From Rhinopithecus roxellana (lineage: Eukaryota > Chordata > Mammalia > Primates > Cercopithecidae), in the NCBI RefSeq assembly GCF_007565055.1, contig NC_044554.1, positions 139,375,463-139,439,462 on the forward strand: a stretch of 64,000 bases of DNA, read 5' to 3'. How positions within the stretch are numbered: the stretch's first letter is position 1; each line of letters starts with the position of its first letter. The notes below the pieces were generated by a model, which saw only the letters and a program-made list of their open reading frames with translations, did no database searches and was not told the origin of the DNA. Of this stretch, positions 48,310 through 59,483 are shown one piece after another. Made by a program: the position numbers and the translations under genes.

Positions 48310-48345
48310 GATTTAAGAGTCGGGCAGACTCGGATTCCAACCTGG
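48310..48345 (+). mobile_element. MIR element, 5' part, interrupted
   Basis: GAGTCGGGCAGACTCGGATT followed by CCAACCTGG matches the MIR block gagtcaggcagacctgggttcgaatcctgg. It stops exactly where the duplicated segment begins at 48346, and the MIR resumes at 48614. Confidence 0.7.
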
Positions 48346-48613
48346 AAGTTCCTGATGCACATTTAAAACTCAATAGCTAGTAATAACCTTTCATCTTCTT
48401 CAATGTATCCTTGAATTTAAAAAGACATTGTTTTATAATGGAAACAGGCATAAACAGGACTTGAATAACCTGAATTCTGGTTATTGGTTTCCAACCTATC
48501 AGTACTGGTGAGCCACTTAAACTACTGAAGTCTTATTCTTCTAATCCACTCAATGATGGCAGAAACATTTTTCCTTTATATCTTATGGAATTGTTGGCAA
48601 GATTAAGATATCA
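48346..48613 (+). repeat. derived copy of the 44554-44849 segment, inserted in a MIR
   Basis: 268 bp, about 98% identical to 44554-44849 over 262 aligned bases, same orientation, 3.79 kb apart. On its left is the MIR text GGATTCCAACCTGG and on its right CTTATTAGTTGTGCTTC, which in MIR are separated by only about 8 nt (ctctgcca). The segment therefore sits inside an older MIR. There is no poly(A) and no evident target-site duplication; the last CA of the copy can pair with the MIR (tgCCActtactag), a possible microhomology. Confidence 0.92.
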
Positions 48614-48800
48614 CTTATTAGTTGTGCTTCTTTAAATAAATTGCTTGATCTCACAAAACCACTGTTTCCTTTCCTGTAAAACAGAAAAATATCATTGTAC
48701 ATACTCCATATATGCTTATAGTAATAATTAAATGAGATAATACAGAGAAAGTATTTACAACAGTACCTAGCACATATAATCACTCTATCAATATTGACTA
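48614..48800 (+). mobile_element. MIR element, 3' part, continuing from 48345
   Basis: The order is CTTATTAGTTGTGCTTC, AAATTGCTTGATCTCACA, AACCACTGTTTCCTTTCCTG, TAATTAAATGAGATAATACA and CAGTACCTAGCACATATAAT. This is the MIR core to 3' end, contiguous in MIR coordinates with 48310-48345 once the insertion is ignored. Confidence 0.85.
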
Positions 48801-51239
48801 GATTAAATGAGATATTGCTCCTAAAGTGTTGGCCTCCTATAAAGAAAAATGATTAATAGTCGATTAGTATTATGTACAGAAATTTAAAAACAAACATCCT
48901 TCTTCTCCCAAGGCAAAACTTATACGTATAGGTGTAGTGATATGAGAATAATTCATTTATCATTCATGCTATAAATATTTATTAAATACCTACTATATTA
49001 TCTTTCTAAATACTGTGGGTGAAATTTTGGCCAAATTTTTGCCCTTGTGGTGCTTCTATGCTCATAGAACCTTAGTCCCACAATTTTAACCAATTTGCAT
49101 ATGATCATTTCCAGTGTGGAAAAAACATAAGTAGCTGTTGTATATATTATTCTGATATTATGGGCCTATCAATCCCGTTGCACCAAATTCACCTCCACAG
49201 TAATCAGTTCTATGCCAGAATGCCTGGACAAAGAATTATAATATCTTCTAAGCTTTTTAATTCCCTAGAAGGGTCTGATAAACCACACTGAACTGTTCCT
49301 GCAATTTAAGTAGCAATCAGAGAGATTTGCTGAAGGAGGTCTTGAGGACGTTCAAAACTGAATCCAAACTGGGTCCTGCATGTCTTTCTTTTTGGGAGGT
49401 AATTCTGAAGGCTGCTAGAGTTATAATTTCTGATGGCTTCAAAGTGTATTAATTCATCTAAACAGGAAGATTGAAGCTTTATTTTTTTCTCACCCCTACA
49501 TGCAGCTGATTTAGATAACCATCAGATACATGAGTTTCTAAGAAACAGACTAATGATACAGAATGTAATTTTAAATTTAGCTTTATACCTACTTTCTGAA
49601 GACAATACAATGGATTGCTAGATGATTCACTGTAAATCCACATTATTAAAAATTATTTTCATTTAATAGAAGATAGAATAGTTTAAACCACACAACTTTG
49701 CTCCTAGCAACATAGCTGTTGTGATTTTCTCTAATTTGAAAGGGACCATTTCAGAAATAATTTGTACAGATATTGTTTCCCCACAACTGATGATATCCAG
49801 GTATTGATATTAACTTTGTAAATTCTATTTATTAAGGAGTACTATTTGAATTCTATCAAGAGAAAATATAGATTTCAAAATTTGTTATGCACTGTTTATA
49901 AAAGAATAAATTCAATTATTACAGAAGAAAATCAGGTACAAAGCAGAAAAGATTCATTTGAGTATGTTTCTAATAAAATTATAAATGCTTATATTATTAA
50001 CTTGAAAGTGTGGATTAAGACTACTATAGATGAACCCTCCCTTGTAAATCAATATCAATTAAAAATAATCACCATCAGACAACTAAACTAAAGTCTGCAT
50101 TGCTGTAAAAAAGGTTTGCCCTAGTGACAGATCATTGCTACAACCTCTCACGCTATTGGGTGATGTTTACCATATGTCCCATGATTGATAGTCAGATTTA
50201 ATGAGTTCTTACAAGCAATTAAATAATCAAGAGTTCCTGCTGTTACATGGCATAGCTTGATAGAACAGTGACAAATGAGAGAATATCTACAACCTAATCA
50301 AAGGGACATATTTCCTTGGGAACAAAATAATATTATCCACCAGTGCAATCAAAGGACAAAAGAACATAGAAAGGACACCAACAGAATGAGATAAAGTATG
50401 TCCTCTTTTCATTATTCTGACTGCACAGTTTCCATTTATTGTGTCTTATTAAATCAGAAAGAAAATTAGGCTTGTTAAATATGTTTAACTTATCATATGT
50501 TGTTGGATGGTTCATATATATGTATACTTAATCCTTCAAGAGAAGACTATTGTTGAAAATCACTAACAGTACAATGTATTACTCTTCGCCCTCCTAAGAA
50601 AAACACATCAAGAATAAATAAAAAGTGCAAGGCAGCCTTAGGTGGTTTTCCTCAGGCCTTCCATGTTAAATGTTATTTTACTGCCCCCCCTTGGTGTTCA
50701 ACCCAGGTAAATGTAACACAATTTTGTTTTTGTCAGTTCGTCTGTAAGTGTTGAGTTACAAGAAAAAGATCCACTGTCTTTGAAGATTCTCCACTTTAGT
50801 ATTATTTTTCCACAGTAATTTCCTATAAATTTCAAATAAAATATCTCTAATGCATATAATATTTCATGATACAATTGCATTCACTTACTACATTGTTAGG
50901 AAAGTAGAGGATTATTGTTCTGTTAAATCCTGATGAAATATGAATTTTTGTGTCTATTCATGATATCCCAGGTGGTCTACATTTTATGCTTCTCATGTTT
51001 TCTTTCTGATATTTAAGTAAATAAGTAAAATAATAAGAATAATGACAAATGTTTTTTAAAAACTGCAAGCTGGAAGGATATGTTTGCGCATTTTATCTTA
51101 AAAAAATCACATCACATGCACTGTATTACCATCCATTTCAGCAGATTGAGACACAGCTTTTAAGAGGAGTCAAATAAAGCCTTATATTGGCAAGAGACAG
51201 AGTTGGAATTTGAATTCTTGCACTTTTAATATAGCTCTA
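48801..51239. other. single-copy DNA with a short L2-like trace
   Basis: At about 48955-49030 ATAAATATTTATTAAATACC and TACTATATTATC resemble an antisense L2 3' end. The rest is unrecognised. An 81-codon frame at 49846-50091 matches nothing I know and lies in plain AT-rich sequence. Confidence 0.4.
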
Positions 51240-51400
51240 TAGTAAAGACAAATATTCTGGAAGTAGATATGCCTGATGCTGAATCTGGCTGTGTCACCTA
51301 CTAGCTGTTTGGCTTTGGGCAAATTATTTATACTCTCTGAGCCTCAGTTTCTTCAACCAAAAAAGGAAATAATATGCAATAACTCATCCAATATATGTAG
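51240..51400 (+). mobile_element. MIR element, sense
   Basis: It contains TGATGCTGAATCTGGCTGTG, CACCTACTAGCTGTTTGGC, TTTGGGCAAATTATTTATAC, TCTGAGCCTCAGTTTCTTCA and an AAAAAAGGAAATAATA block, in MIR order. Confidence 0.9.
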
Positions 51401-52011
51401 CAAATTACTTGGTCAGTGAATGTGACTATTAAGTTATTAGCTTATTCAAGTACATATTGGCCATTTATGAACCTGAATATACATACAAGGCTGCTCTAGT
51501 CATCGAAGAATTCATAGTTTAAATGAGAATTATGGATAATAAATAGCAGATTAGAATACAGACTACCTAGCTGTGTTCTTTGATTATTGTAGGCACAGTG
51601 CAATGTAGGCAAACAAATTAAAACAACACACAAATGCAAGAAGAATGAATAACAAATCTGAGCTGGCCATGGGACAGTTAAGGTGGGACCTGTTTAAAAT
51701 AAAAAATGGATCTTAAAGAATCAATAAGCATGAGTGTGGTAAAGAGTGAAGTTCATGCTGGTTCATGCAAAAGGAATCACAAAGACCTGAAGGTGAGTCA
51801 GAGTGTGGTAGATTCAGGGAATTGAATATCATTTAATTTGATTGAGGCTCAGAACAACTCTCTGGGAATGGTGGATGAATGAGATAAATAATTAAGCAAA
51901 AAAAAAAAAAAATGTAAAAACAGGTCGAAAGGTTTGCAGGTTTGCTCTTTTTCCTTAGGGCCACAGGGAACAATTGAAGAATGTTTAGAATTGGAGTAAG
52001 AAGGGATCCTA

Positions 52012-52355
52012 GGCCAGGTGAAGTGGCTCATACCCATAATCCCAGCACTTTGGGAGGCCAAGGGAGGGGGATAGGTTGAGGCCATGAGTTCCAGACAATC
52101 CTGGGCAACATACCATGACCCCATCTCTAAAAAATAAATTAATACACCACACACACACACACACCCCCCACACACACACACACATGAAATAATTAGCTGG
52201 GTATGGTAGCCCCCACCTATAGTCCCAGCTACTCAGGAGTCTGAGGTAAGAGGATTGCTTGAACCCAGCAGTTCAATATTGTAATGAGCTATGATTATGT
52301 CACTTCATTCTGCATTCCAGCCTGGGCAAGAGAGCGAGTCCTCTCAAAAATGGAA
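52012..52355 (+). mobile_element. AluJ-type element with a (CA)n linker, sense
   Basis: An old Alu: head GGCCAGGTGAAGTGGCTCAT, middle A-rich linker replaced by a (CA)n/CCCCCC tract (52145-52185), and right arm GGTATGGTAGCCCCCACCTA to CCAGCCTGGGCAAGAGAGCG. It has many substitutions and a short decayed tail. Confidence 0.88.
52145..52185. repeat. (CA)n microsatellite with a C6 interruption
   Basis: A CA run, CCCCCC, then a second CA run, growing in the Alu central linker. Confidence 0.95.
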
Positions 52356-52480
52356 AAGAACAAAGGACTCTAAAAGAAAGCCATTCAATTAGAAGTCTCT
52401 GGCAGTAATCCCATCTGGACATGATGGTGACTCACATAGGCTGTGGTAATGAGGGTGGAAGGAACTAAACAGATTCTAGA

Positions 52481-53477
52481 AATTTTAAAAAAATTATCAT
52501 CCCGACTACATGAATATTCTATAGTGAACAGTATTATAACCCCTGTTATTAACCACTTCAGATTCTTTTGGCCTAAACTGTCTGTTGGGCATTTGGCCAT
52601 TTGTATTCTTATCGGCCATTAGGAATAACCTATTTCTCCATGAGCTTTCTGTGGCACAAAGAACAGTCCTGGGGCCTGGGGTTTCCTTACTGACAATAGC
52701 ACACGATCACTGAAACCTTTGGTGCTCCCATGTGCACAATTAGGGAGTGCAGAGGAACTTAATTCCCTGTGGGCTCATTTCGACCAGTGGCAGAAAGGAG
52801 CTGATGATTATATTATTTTTCCTTCCTCTGCTTTTTTCTTGACTTCCCTGAAAATTAGTCATGTATGATACCTCTCAGAAGATGGTGCCAGGAGACTGAG
52901 AATTTGTGCTTGATACCCACGTGGTGATCAGGATGAAAACATATTCTCTTACTTGCTCTCCCCATTTTGGGCCACATTTACTTTTTCCCCCTTTTCTGCT
53001 CCTGGGGCAGCATTCTGGCATTCTGTAATGAAGAAGTAACAATTTCTCTTGCTTCAGGCTCTGCTTTCTTAGCAAACCAGGCCAAGACAAGTATGTATTA
53101 CAGTTGTAATGAAGAAGTGCAGGTCTTTACTTTGATTTGATGCCAAAAAAATAATAATTTTTTCTTCTTAGCTTAGCATCTAGGAACCTATGGTTAAGAA
53201 CATAGTATGACATGATACAAGTAATACCAACTGTCATTAGAAAAAAATAACAAAAATATTTGAGTAAACTGGAAAACAAAACCAAAAGAAGACTAATGTC
53301 ACAATTCAAGAGAATTCAAGTAAAGACTTGGTTTTCTGGATATGACAAGGGAGAAAAATAGAAATGAATTAGGAGACCATTTGAGAATATTAAGCCTCAA
53401 TTTTCCTAGGAATTAAAACTAGATAATATAGTCTAAAATATATAAAAGATAGACTTCATTGTCTGTCTTTATGCTAA
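52481..53477. other. single-copy DNA
   Basis: No gene or repeat recognised. Slightly GC-richer around 52600-53060. Confidence 0.45.
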
Positions 53478-53660
53478 TGGTCCTCAAAGGGTGGCAGCCA
53501 GATGTTCAGTATGAGCATCATTTGGAAAACTGATAAAAAAGTAAATTATTAGATTTCTACTCCAAACCTGCTGAATAACAAATTCTAGGAGTATAGCCTA
53601 GTAATCTGTGTTCTCAAAAGCCCTCTAGGGAATTCTGATGCATAAAGATTAGAACCACTG
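53478..53660 (+). mobile_element. MER5A-type hAT-Charlie element, sense
   Basis: A small non-autonomous DNA transposon. The left end is GGTCCTCAAAGGGTGGC (degenerate cagtggttctcaaagtgtgg). Inside are GAGCATCATTTGGAAAACTG and TAGTAATCTGTGTTCTCAAA. The right end is GAATTCTGATGCATAAAGAT followed by AGAACCACTG at 53660. It is nearly full length and well diverged. Confidence 0.85.
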
Positions 53661-53921
53661 CTTTTTATATCATGATCTGTTTCATTTAGGGTAAGACAAA
53701 CTAAATTAAACATTAATGGGCTACCCCCTCCATGAAGCATTCTCTGGTTTCCCAAAATCAAAATAACCAATTCAGAGCTCTTGTGTATTCATCCTTTTTT
53801 GCATCATTAAAATAAAACAAATTTTGGAACAATATGATACACTATACATGACACATTTGAGTAGTCATGGTGAATTCTAACCTATCAGTTTCCCAGAAGA
53901 ATCTAGGTGACTAAAGACATC

Positions 53922-54280
53922 TGATGTGGTATGACTGTGTCTCTACCCAAATCTCATCTTGGATTGTATCTCCCATAATCTCCATGTGTTGTGGAAGGGA
54001 CCCAGTCAGAGGTAATTGAATCATGGGGTGCAGGTTTTTCCTGTGCTGTTCTCATGAAAGAAAGTCTCACGAGATCTGATGGTTTTATAAAGGACAGTTC
54101 CGCTGCACATGCTCTCTTATCTGCCACCATGTAAGACATGCCTTTCCTCCTCCTTTACCTTGTGCCATGATTGTAAGGCCTTCCCAGCCATGTGCAACTG
54201 TGAGTACATTAAACCTCTTTTTCCTTATAAATGACCCACTCTCAGGTATATCTTTATTAGCAGTGTGAGAACAACTGTAT
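53922..54280 (+). mobile_element. THE1 (ERVL-MaLR) 5' LTR
   Basis: A full LTR of an old endogenous retrovirus-like family. It shows ACCCAAATCTCATCTTGGAT, GGGACCCAGTCAGAGGTAAT, GAATCATGGGGTGCAGG, TCTCACGAGATCTGATGG, TTTTATAAAGGACAGTTCCG, TGTGAGTACATTAAACCTC and TCTTTATTAGCAGTGTGAGA. It starts at TGATGTGG and ends near 54280. It pairs with the LTR at 55869. Confidence 0.9.
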
Positions 54281-55868
54281 ATGGTAAATTGGTGCTGGTA
54301 GATTGGGGTGCTGCTGTAAAGATGCCTGAAAATGTGGAAGCAACTTTGGAACTGGGTAACGGGAAGAGGATGGAACAGTTTGGAGGGCTCAGAATAATAC
54401 AGGAAAATGTGGGATAGTCTGGAACTTCCTAGAGACTTATTGAATGGCTTTGACCAAAATGCTGATAGTGATATGGACAATAAAGTCCAGGCTGAAGTGG
54501 TCTCAGATGGAGATGAGGAGCTTATTGAGAACTGGAGAAAAGGTGATTCTTGCTATGTTTAGCAAAGAGACTGGCAGTATTTTGCCCCTGCACTAGGAAT
54601 CTGTGGAACTTTGAACTTGAGAGAGGTAATTTATGGTATCTGGCAGAAGAAATTTCTAACCAACAAAGCATGACTTGGGTTCTCTTAAAAACATTCAGTT
54701 TTATTCATTCACAAATATATGGTTTGGAATTGAAATTTATGTTTAAAAAGCAAGCAGAGCATAAAAGTCAGGAAAATTTGGAGCCTGACAATGTGATAGA
54801 AAAGAAAAATCCATTTGCTGAGAAGAAATTAAAGTCAGCTGTAGAAATTTGCTTAAGTTTCAAGCCAAATGTTAATCGCCAAGACAATGAGGAAAATGTC
54901 TCAGAGCAAATCAGAGGTCTTCATGGCAGCCATGAATGTTCAGAGGCCTAGGAGGAAAAAATGGTTTCGTTGGCCAGGCCCATGCTCTTGATATTTTGTG
55001 TAGTCTTAGGACTTGGTGCTCTGCATCCCAGCTGTGACTAAAAGGGGCCAAGGTACAGCTTGGGCCTTGGCTTCTGAGGGTGCAAGCCCAAAGTCTTGGC
55101 AGCTTCCACATGATGTTGAGCATGCAGGTGCAGAGAAGTTAGGAATTTTGGTTTGGCATCCGCTGCCTAGCTTTCAGATGATGTATGGAAACACCTGGAT
55201 GTCCAAGCAGAAGTTTGCTGCAGGGTTGAAGCCCTCATGAAGAACCTTTGTTCGCACAGTACTGAAGGAAAATGTGGGGTGTGAACCCCCACACAGAGTC
55301 CTCACTGGGGCACTGCCTAGTGAAGCTGTGAGAAGAGTGCCACTGTCCTCCAGACCCTAAATGGTAGATCCACCAACAGCTTGCACAGTGCACCTGGAAA
55401 AGCCTCAGACACTCAATGCCAGCCTGCAAAGGAAGCTGGGAGGGGGGCTGTACCCTGCACAGCCACAGGGGTGGAGCTTTCCAAGGCTTTGGGAGCCCAA
55501 CTCTTGCATTAGCATGACTTGGATTTGAGACATGTAATCAAAGGAGATTAGTTTGGAGCTTTAATATTTGACTGCCCTGCCAGAGTTTGGACTTGCATGG
55601 GGCCTGTAGCTCCTTTGTTTTGGCCAATTTCTCCCATTTAGAATGGCTGTATGTACCAATACCTGTACCCCGTTTGTGTCTAGAAAGTAACAAACTTGCT
55701 TTTAATTTTATAGGCTCATAGGTGGAAGGAACTTGCCTTGTCACAAATGAGACTTTGGACTATGGACTTTTGAGTTAATTCTGAAATGAGTTAAGATTTT
55801 TGGGGAATGTTGGGAAGGCATGATTGGTTTTGAGATCTGAGGACATGAGATTTGATAGGGGCCAGAGG
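54281..55868 (+). mobile_element. THE1 internal region (non-coding remnant)
   Basis: About 1.6 kb between two THE1 LTRs, the usual size of the THE1 interior. It opens with TAAATTGGTGCTGGTAGATT and GGAAGCAACTTTGGAACTGG, and closes with a purine-rich stretch (GATAGGGGCCAGAGG) just before the 3' LTR, as expected for a polypurine tract. The only sizeable frame is 54550-54951 (133 codons), a degenerate gag-like remnant. MaLR elements carry no pol or env and depend on enzymes in trans. Nothing here could be functional. Confidence 0.88.
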
Positions 55869-56168
55869 TGAAACAATATGGTTTGCCTGTGTCCTCACCC
55901 AAATCTCATCTTAAACTGCAGCTCCCATAACCCCCATGTGCTGTGGGAGGAACCTGATGGTAACCAATTGAATCATAAGGGTGGGTTTTTCCTGTGCTGT
56001 TCTTGGGAATTAGTGAATAAATCTCATGAGATCTGATGGTTTTATAAAGGGCAGTTTCCCTGCATATGCTCTCTTGCCTGCCACATTGTAAGATGTGCCT
56101 TTGGTCCTTTACTTTCTGCCATGATTGTGAGGCCTCCTCAGCCAAGGTGAACTATGAGTTCATTAAAC
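55869..56168 (+). mobile_element. THE1 3' LTR, truncated at its 3' end
   Basis: It starts TGAAACAATATGGTTTGCC and follows the 5' LTR through ACCCAAATCTCATCTTAAAC, GATCTGATGGTTTTATAAAG and GTGAACTATGAGTTCATTAAAC. It then stops about 50-60 nt short of the LTR end present in the 5' copy. The two LTRs differ at many sites, in keeping with an old insertion. Confidence 0.9.
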
Positions 56169-58069
56169 AATGATGAGTAAAAGTACGTAATTCTTGTTAA
56201 GAAAATAAAATAAATCTAATTCCGTTAAGAAAAAAATATACTCAAAGAATATTGAAAAATTGTACAGTTGGACACATGAAGAATGAAAAGTAGCTGCAAT
56301 TTTCTCTGACTTTTAAAATACCTTAGATGAGATCCTAGACTAACGGTTATTGATCATACTGAGTCAATATGAAATAGAGGGCAATGTTTGGTTATAAGTA
56401 GGAAGCAAACATAAAAACCATCAACTCTCCATTAAGCGCATGTGGGGTTTTCAGTTTGCTGGCCATCTGTATCTAAGTATGCATTCTGGACTTCTTACTC
56501 TAGCTTTAATTTGTGGATCCCCAAGGAATAAAAATAGGTATCAATATTTGCAAATCCAAAGGTTTTCAAACCTTTCAAAATAAGTGAGTGCTATGCAGCC
56601 ACTAAGTTTAATTTTGGACAGCCTGTGAGTAAGCATTTGTGTAGCCTTTCCTCAAATAATTTAAGTATATATATTCATGGGTGTTATAGATATGAAAATA
56701 TCATAGATATTATCTTCCTACATCCAAATATCTGTTATAAAACAAAGCAAATGCTACCAAAATAATATAGTTTGCATTGGATAAATTACCATTAAATACT
56801 GTGCTGTTGCTTATTACAATGTACAATATGCAGTGCTCTATAACTGTTTTGAGATTACACGAGATATTTATTTTTAATATAATTTATTGACATATTCCAC
56901 TATATCAGACCTCTTAGATTACTAAAACTAATAGAGTATAATGGTTTGTTCTGTTTAGTTGGGTGCATCTTGAATGGCTCAGAAACTCTCTTAACGTTCC
57001 AGAGCACAAAAATACTGTCAAGAGGCAAGGTATGTGGTTCTTGCACAGCAAAAATAAGACATAATGATCTAAACGAAAATCTCGGAGTACTCAATGATGT
57101 AACTCAAAAGAAAAAAGTAATTGAAACTATGAAATATCTGAAGATAGAAGTATGAGGAAGAGTTTTAACAGGGAGAGGAGCAAACTCCATTGTATAATCT
57201 TCCAAAGATATTTTCCATGTACATTAGAGAAAAGTACTTCATGTATAATAAGAGCAGTACAAAGGGATCAACAGCTGGCACTAAAATATAATTCTCTTTA
57301 TCTAAGATAAATGAAAGGTGAAAATACCAAAGTTCAGTAGCATTAAAATTTTTGAGTCTCTCAGAATCAATAAGTTCACAAAAATTACACACCTCATTAA
57401 ATTCTACACAGATTGCAAAGCTAGCTGTAATGTAAAAACAGGCAGACAGTCTGTCTCAATATTATTACAGGAAGGGTTGGTTAAATTAATAGCTTCTCAT
57501 TGATTAAAAAATCTTGCATTTTACATGTTCTTAAGTTGGTTCCCACCATTACCTTTCAATAATAGAATGAGCCTTTGGAGAAATGTGGTTATATTGAACT
57601 ATTAAAATACAAAGGTAGGCAAAAGATGTTTACAATATGCTATCATTGTTTCCTGTCATAAAATGCTAACTACCTAAAAAGAAAATATGTTTGCTTCCTA
57701 TATTCTTACTGATTTTTATGCTTAAAATCTCCTACTGTTAAAAGTATAATTAGTCTATAATGTTAACTAAGCATAAAATATTATTACTGCATCATAATGT
57801 TCCTAGGCAAAACATTATCTTATTCAGGTAATACAGTATCTGACATTGCATGTGACAATGCCACTGAAATCTTGTCCGTTTGTACTCACTGTGAATTAGG
57901 AAGTGCTCTCTTACTGGACTACCAGTCATCTGCATTTTGTATATATTTATTTATCTCATTTCCACTTTTCCTCATTTAATAGAACATGGTAATCACATGA
58001 CTTACCTAGAAAGATTTTATTGTAAGTGTAGATGCTTATTCAAGTTACATGTTGATTTCTATTCAGTAG
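56169..58069. other. single-copy AT-rich DNA
   Basis: No recognised repeat or gene. A 69-codon frame at 56946-57155 and others nearby have no family match or context. Confidence 0.45.
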
Positions 58070-58077
58070 AAGTCTAC

Positions 58078-58404
58078 TTTTTTTTTTTTTTTTTTCTGAG
58101 ACAAGAGTCTTGCTCTGTCACTCAGGCTGGGGTGCAGTAGCATGATCTCAGCTCACTGCAGCCTCTGCCTCCCGGGTTCAAGCAATTCTCCTGCCTCCCA
58201 GGTTCAAGCAATTCTCCTGCCTCAGCCTCCTGAGTAGCTGGGATTACAGGCACCCACCACCACACCCGGTTAATTTTTATATTTTTAGTAGAGACAGGGT
58301 TTCACCATGTTGGCCAGGCTGGTCTCAAACTGCTGACCTTGTGATCTGCCCGCCTTGGCCTCCCAAAGTGCTGGGATTACAGGCATGAGCCACTGCGGCC
58401 GGCC
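58078..58404 (-). mobile_element. AluS-type element with internal 26-bp tandem duplication, antisense
   Basis: A full antisense Alu with the target-site duplication AAGTCTAC at 58070-58077 and 58405-58412. A 26-bp unit (CCTCCC(G/A)GGTTCAAGCAATT...) is repeated in tandem at 58168-58193 and 58194-58219, differing at one base, which makes this copy longer than normal. Confidence 0.92.
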
Positions 58405-58412
58405 AAGTCTAC

Positions 58413-58713
58413 ATTTTTTAATATATATAATCCGTTATTAATTCAGTCTGCTTCGTCTCTTAAAGGTTACCAGTAGGTAATTTACCTTTGTTATTGTCAA
58501 GTCTACTGAAATACATATATTTATGATATATTACTAAGTTCATTTAAATTTCAGAAGATTTATTCAATCAAAATTGAGTTGATGATATTATTACTGATAG
58601 TATTGGTCTCATTAATTATTCCCTTTCACTGATCTCTTCAGCTAAATATGTTGCCATGTCAAAATTAATTTATTGACACTGAAGCAGCATTAAATTGCAC
58701 TACATATATATAC

Positions 58714-58716
<3 letters not shown>
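58413..58716. other. single-copy AT-rich DNA
   Basis: Nothing recognised. It ends in a TATATATACATA run before the following Alu tail. Confidence 0.45.
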
Positions 58717-58766
<50 letters not shown>

Positions 58767-59047
58767 AGATGGAGTTTTGCTCTTGTTGCCCAGGCTGGAG
58801 TGCAATGGCACGATCTCGGCTCACCGCAACCTCTGCTTTCCGGGTTCAAGCGATTCTCCTGCATCAGCCTCCCGAGTAGGTGGGATTACAGGCATGTGCC
58901 ACCATGCCCGGCTAATTTTGTACTTTTGGTAGAGATAGGGTTTCTCCATGTTGGTCAGGCTGGTCTCCAGCTCCCGACCTCAGATGATTCTCCTGCCTTA
59001 GCCTCCCAAAGTGCTGAGATTACAGGTGTGAGCCACCATGCCTGGCC
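58717..59047 (-). mobile_element. AluS-type element with a 49-nt T tail, antisense
   Basis: The tail is an uninterrupted T49 (58717-58765). The body runs GAGATGGAGTTTTGCTCTTG to CCACCATGCCTGGCC. Possible target-site duplications are TAAATTGCAC (58691-58700) and TAAATTATAC (59048-59057). If real, the TACATATATATACATA stretch between the left one and the T-run would be part of the tail. Confidence 0.9.
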
Positions 59048-59165
59048 TAAATTATACTTTTATTTGATCATACTGTATATACATATTAAATACCCTTTAA
59101 ATATATATAAATATATATTATAAATTAATACATTATACAACTAATATGGTAATGTAACATTATAT
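59048..59165. repeat. AT-rich low-complexity tract
   Basis: TATA-rich sequence with short self-complementary segments between two Alus. Confidence 0.7.
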
Positions 59166-59179
59166 GAATATAACATTAT

Positions 59180-59483
59180 TTTTTATTTTTTATTTTTTTT
59201 TGAGACAGAGTCTCACTCTGTCACCCAGCCTGGAGTGCAGTGGCATTATCTCAGGCTCACTGCAAGCTTTGCCTCTCTGGTTCACACCATTCTCCTGCCT
59301 CAGCCTCCCGAGTAGCTGGGATTACAGGCGGCCACCACCACGCCCGGCTAGTTTTTTGTATTTTTAGTATAGACGGGGTTTCACCGTGTTAGCCAGGATG
59401 ATCTCGTTCTTCTGACCTTGTGATCTGCCCACCTTGGCTTCCCAAAGTGCTGGGATTACAGGTGTGAGCCACCGCCCCCAACC
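59180..59483 (-). mobile_element. AluY-type element, antisense
   Basis: Full antisense Alu: T-rich tail, GAGACAGAGTCTCACTCTGT to GAGCCACCGCCCCCAACC. The flanks ATATAACATTATTTTT (left) and ATATAGCATTATTTAT (right) look like a target-site duplication with one change. It lies in AT-rich DNA. Confidence 0.9.

Larger units (their letters stand above)
51440..52480. mobile_element. ancient interspersed repeat, family uncertain, interrupted by an Alu
   Basis: Phrases such as GGAATCACAAAGACCTGAAG, GCCATTCAATTAGAAGTCTC, GGCAGTAATCCCATCTGGAC and ATGATGGTGACTCACATAGG resemble a widespread old mammalian repeat (the gtgcaaaggccctgag / gcagtaatccaggcgagagatgatggtgg series). I cannot assign its family. An AluJ divides it at 52012-52355. 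Confidence 0.35.

Noticed and set aside
49846..50091. 81-codon frame with a lysine/asparagine-rich product
   Set aside because: The composition simply mirrors AT-rich DNA; no motif or context.
54550..54951. 133-codon open frame on the plus strand
   Set aside because: It lies wholly inside the THE1 internal region between two LTRs. It is a chance survivor of a gag-like remnant, not a host gene.
58695..59123. 142-codon open frame
   Set aside because: It translates the T49 tail and antisense Alu body; such frames arise in many Alus.
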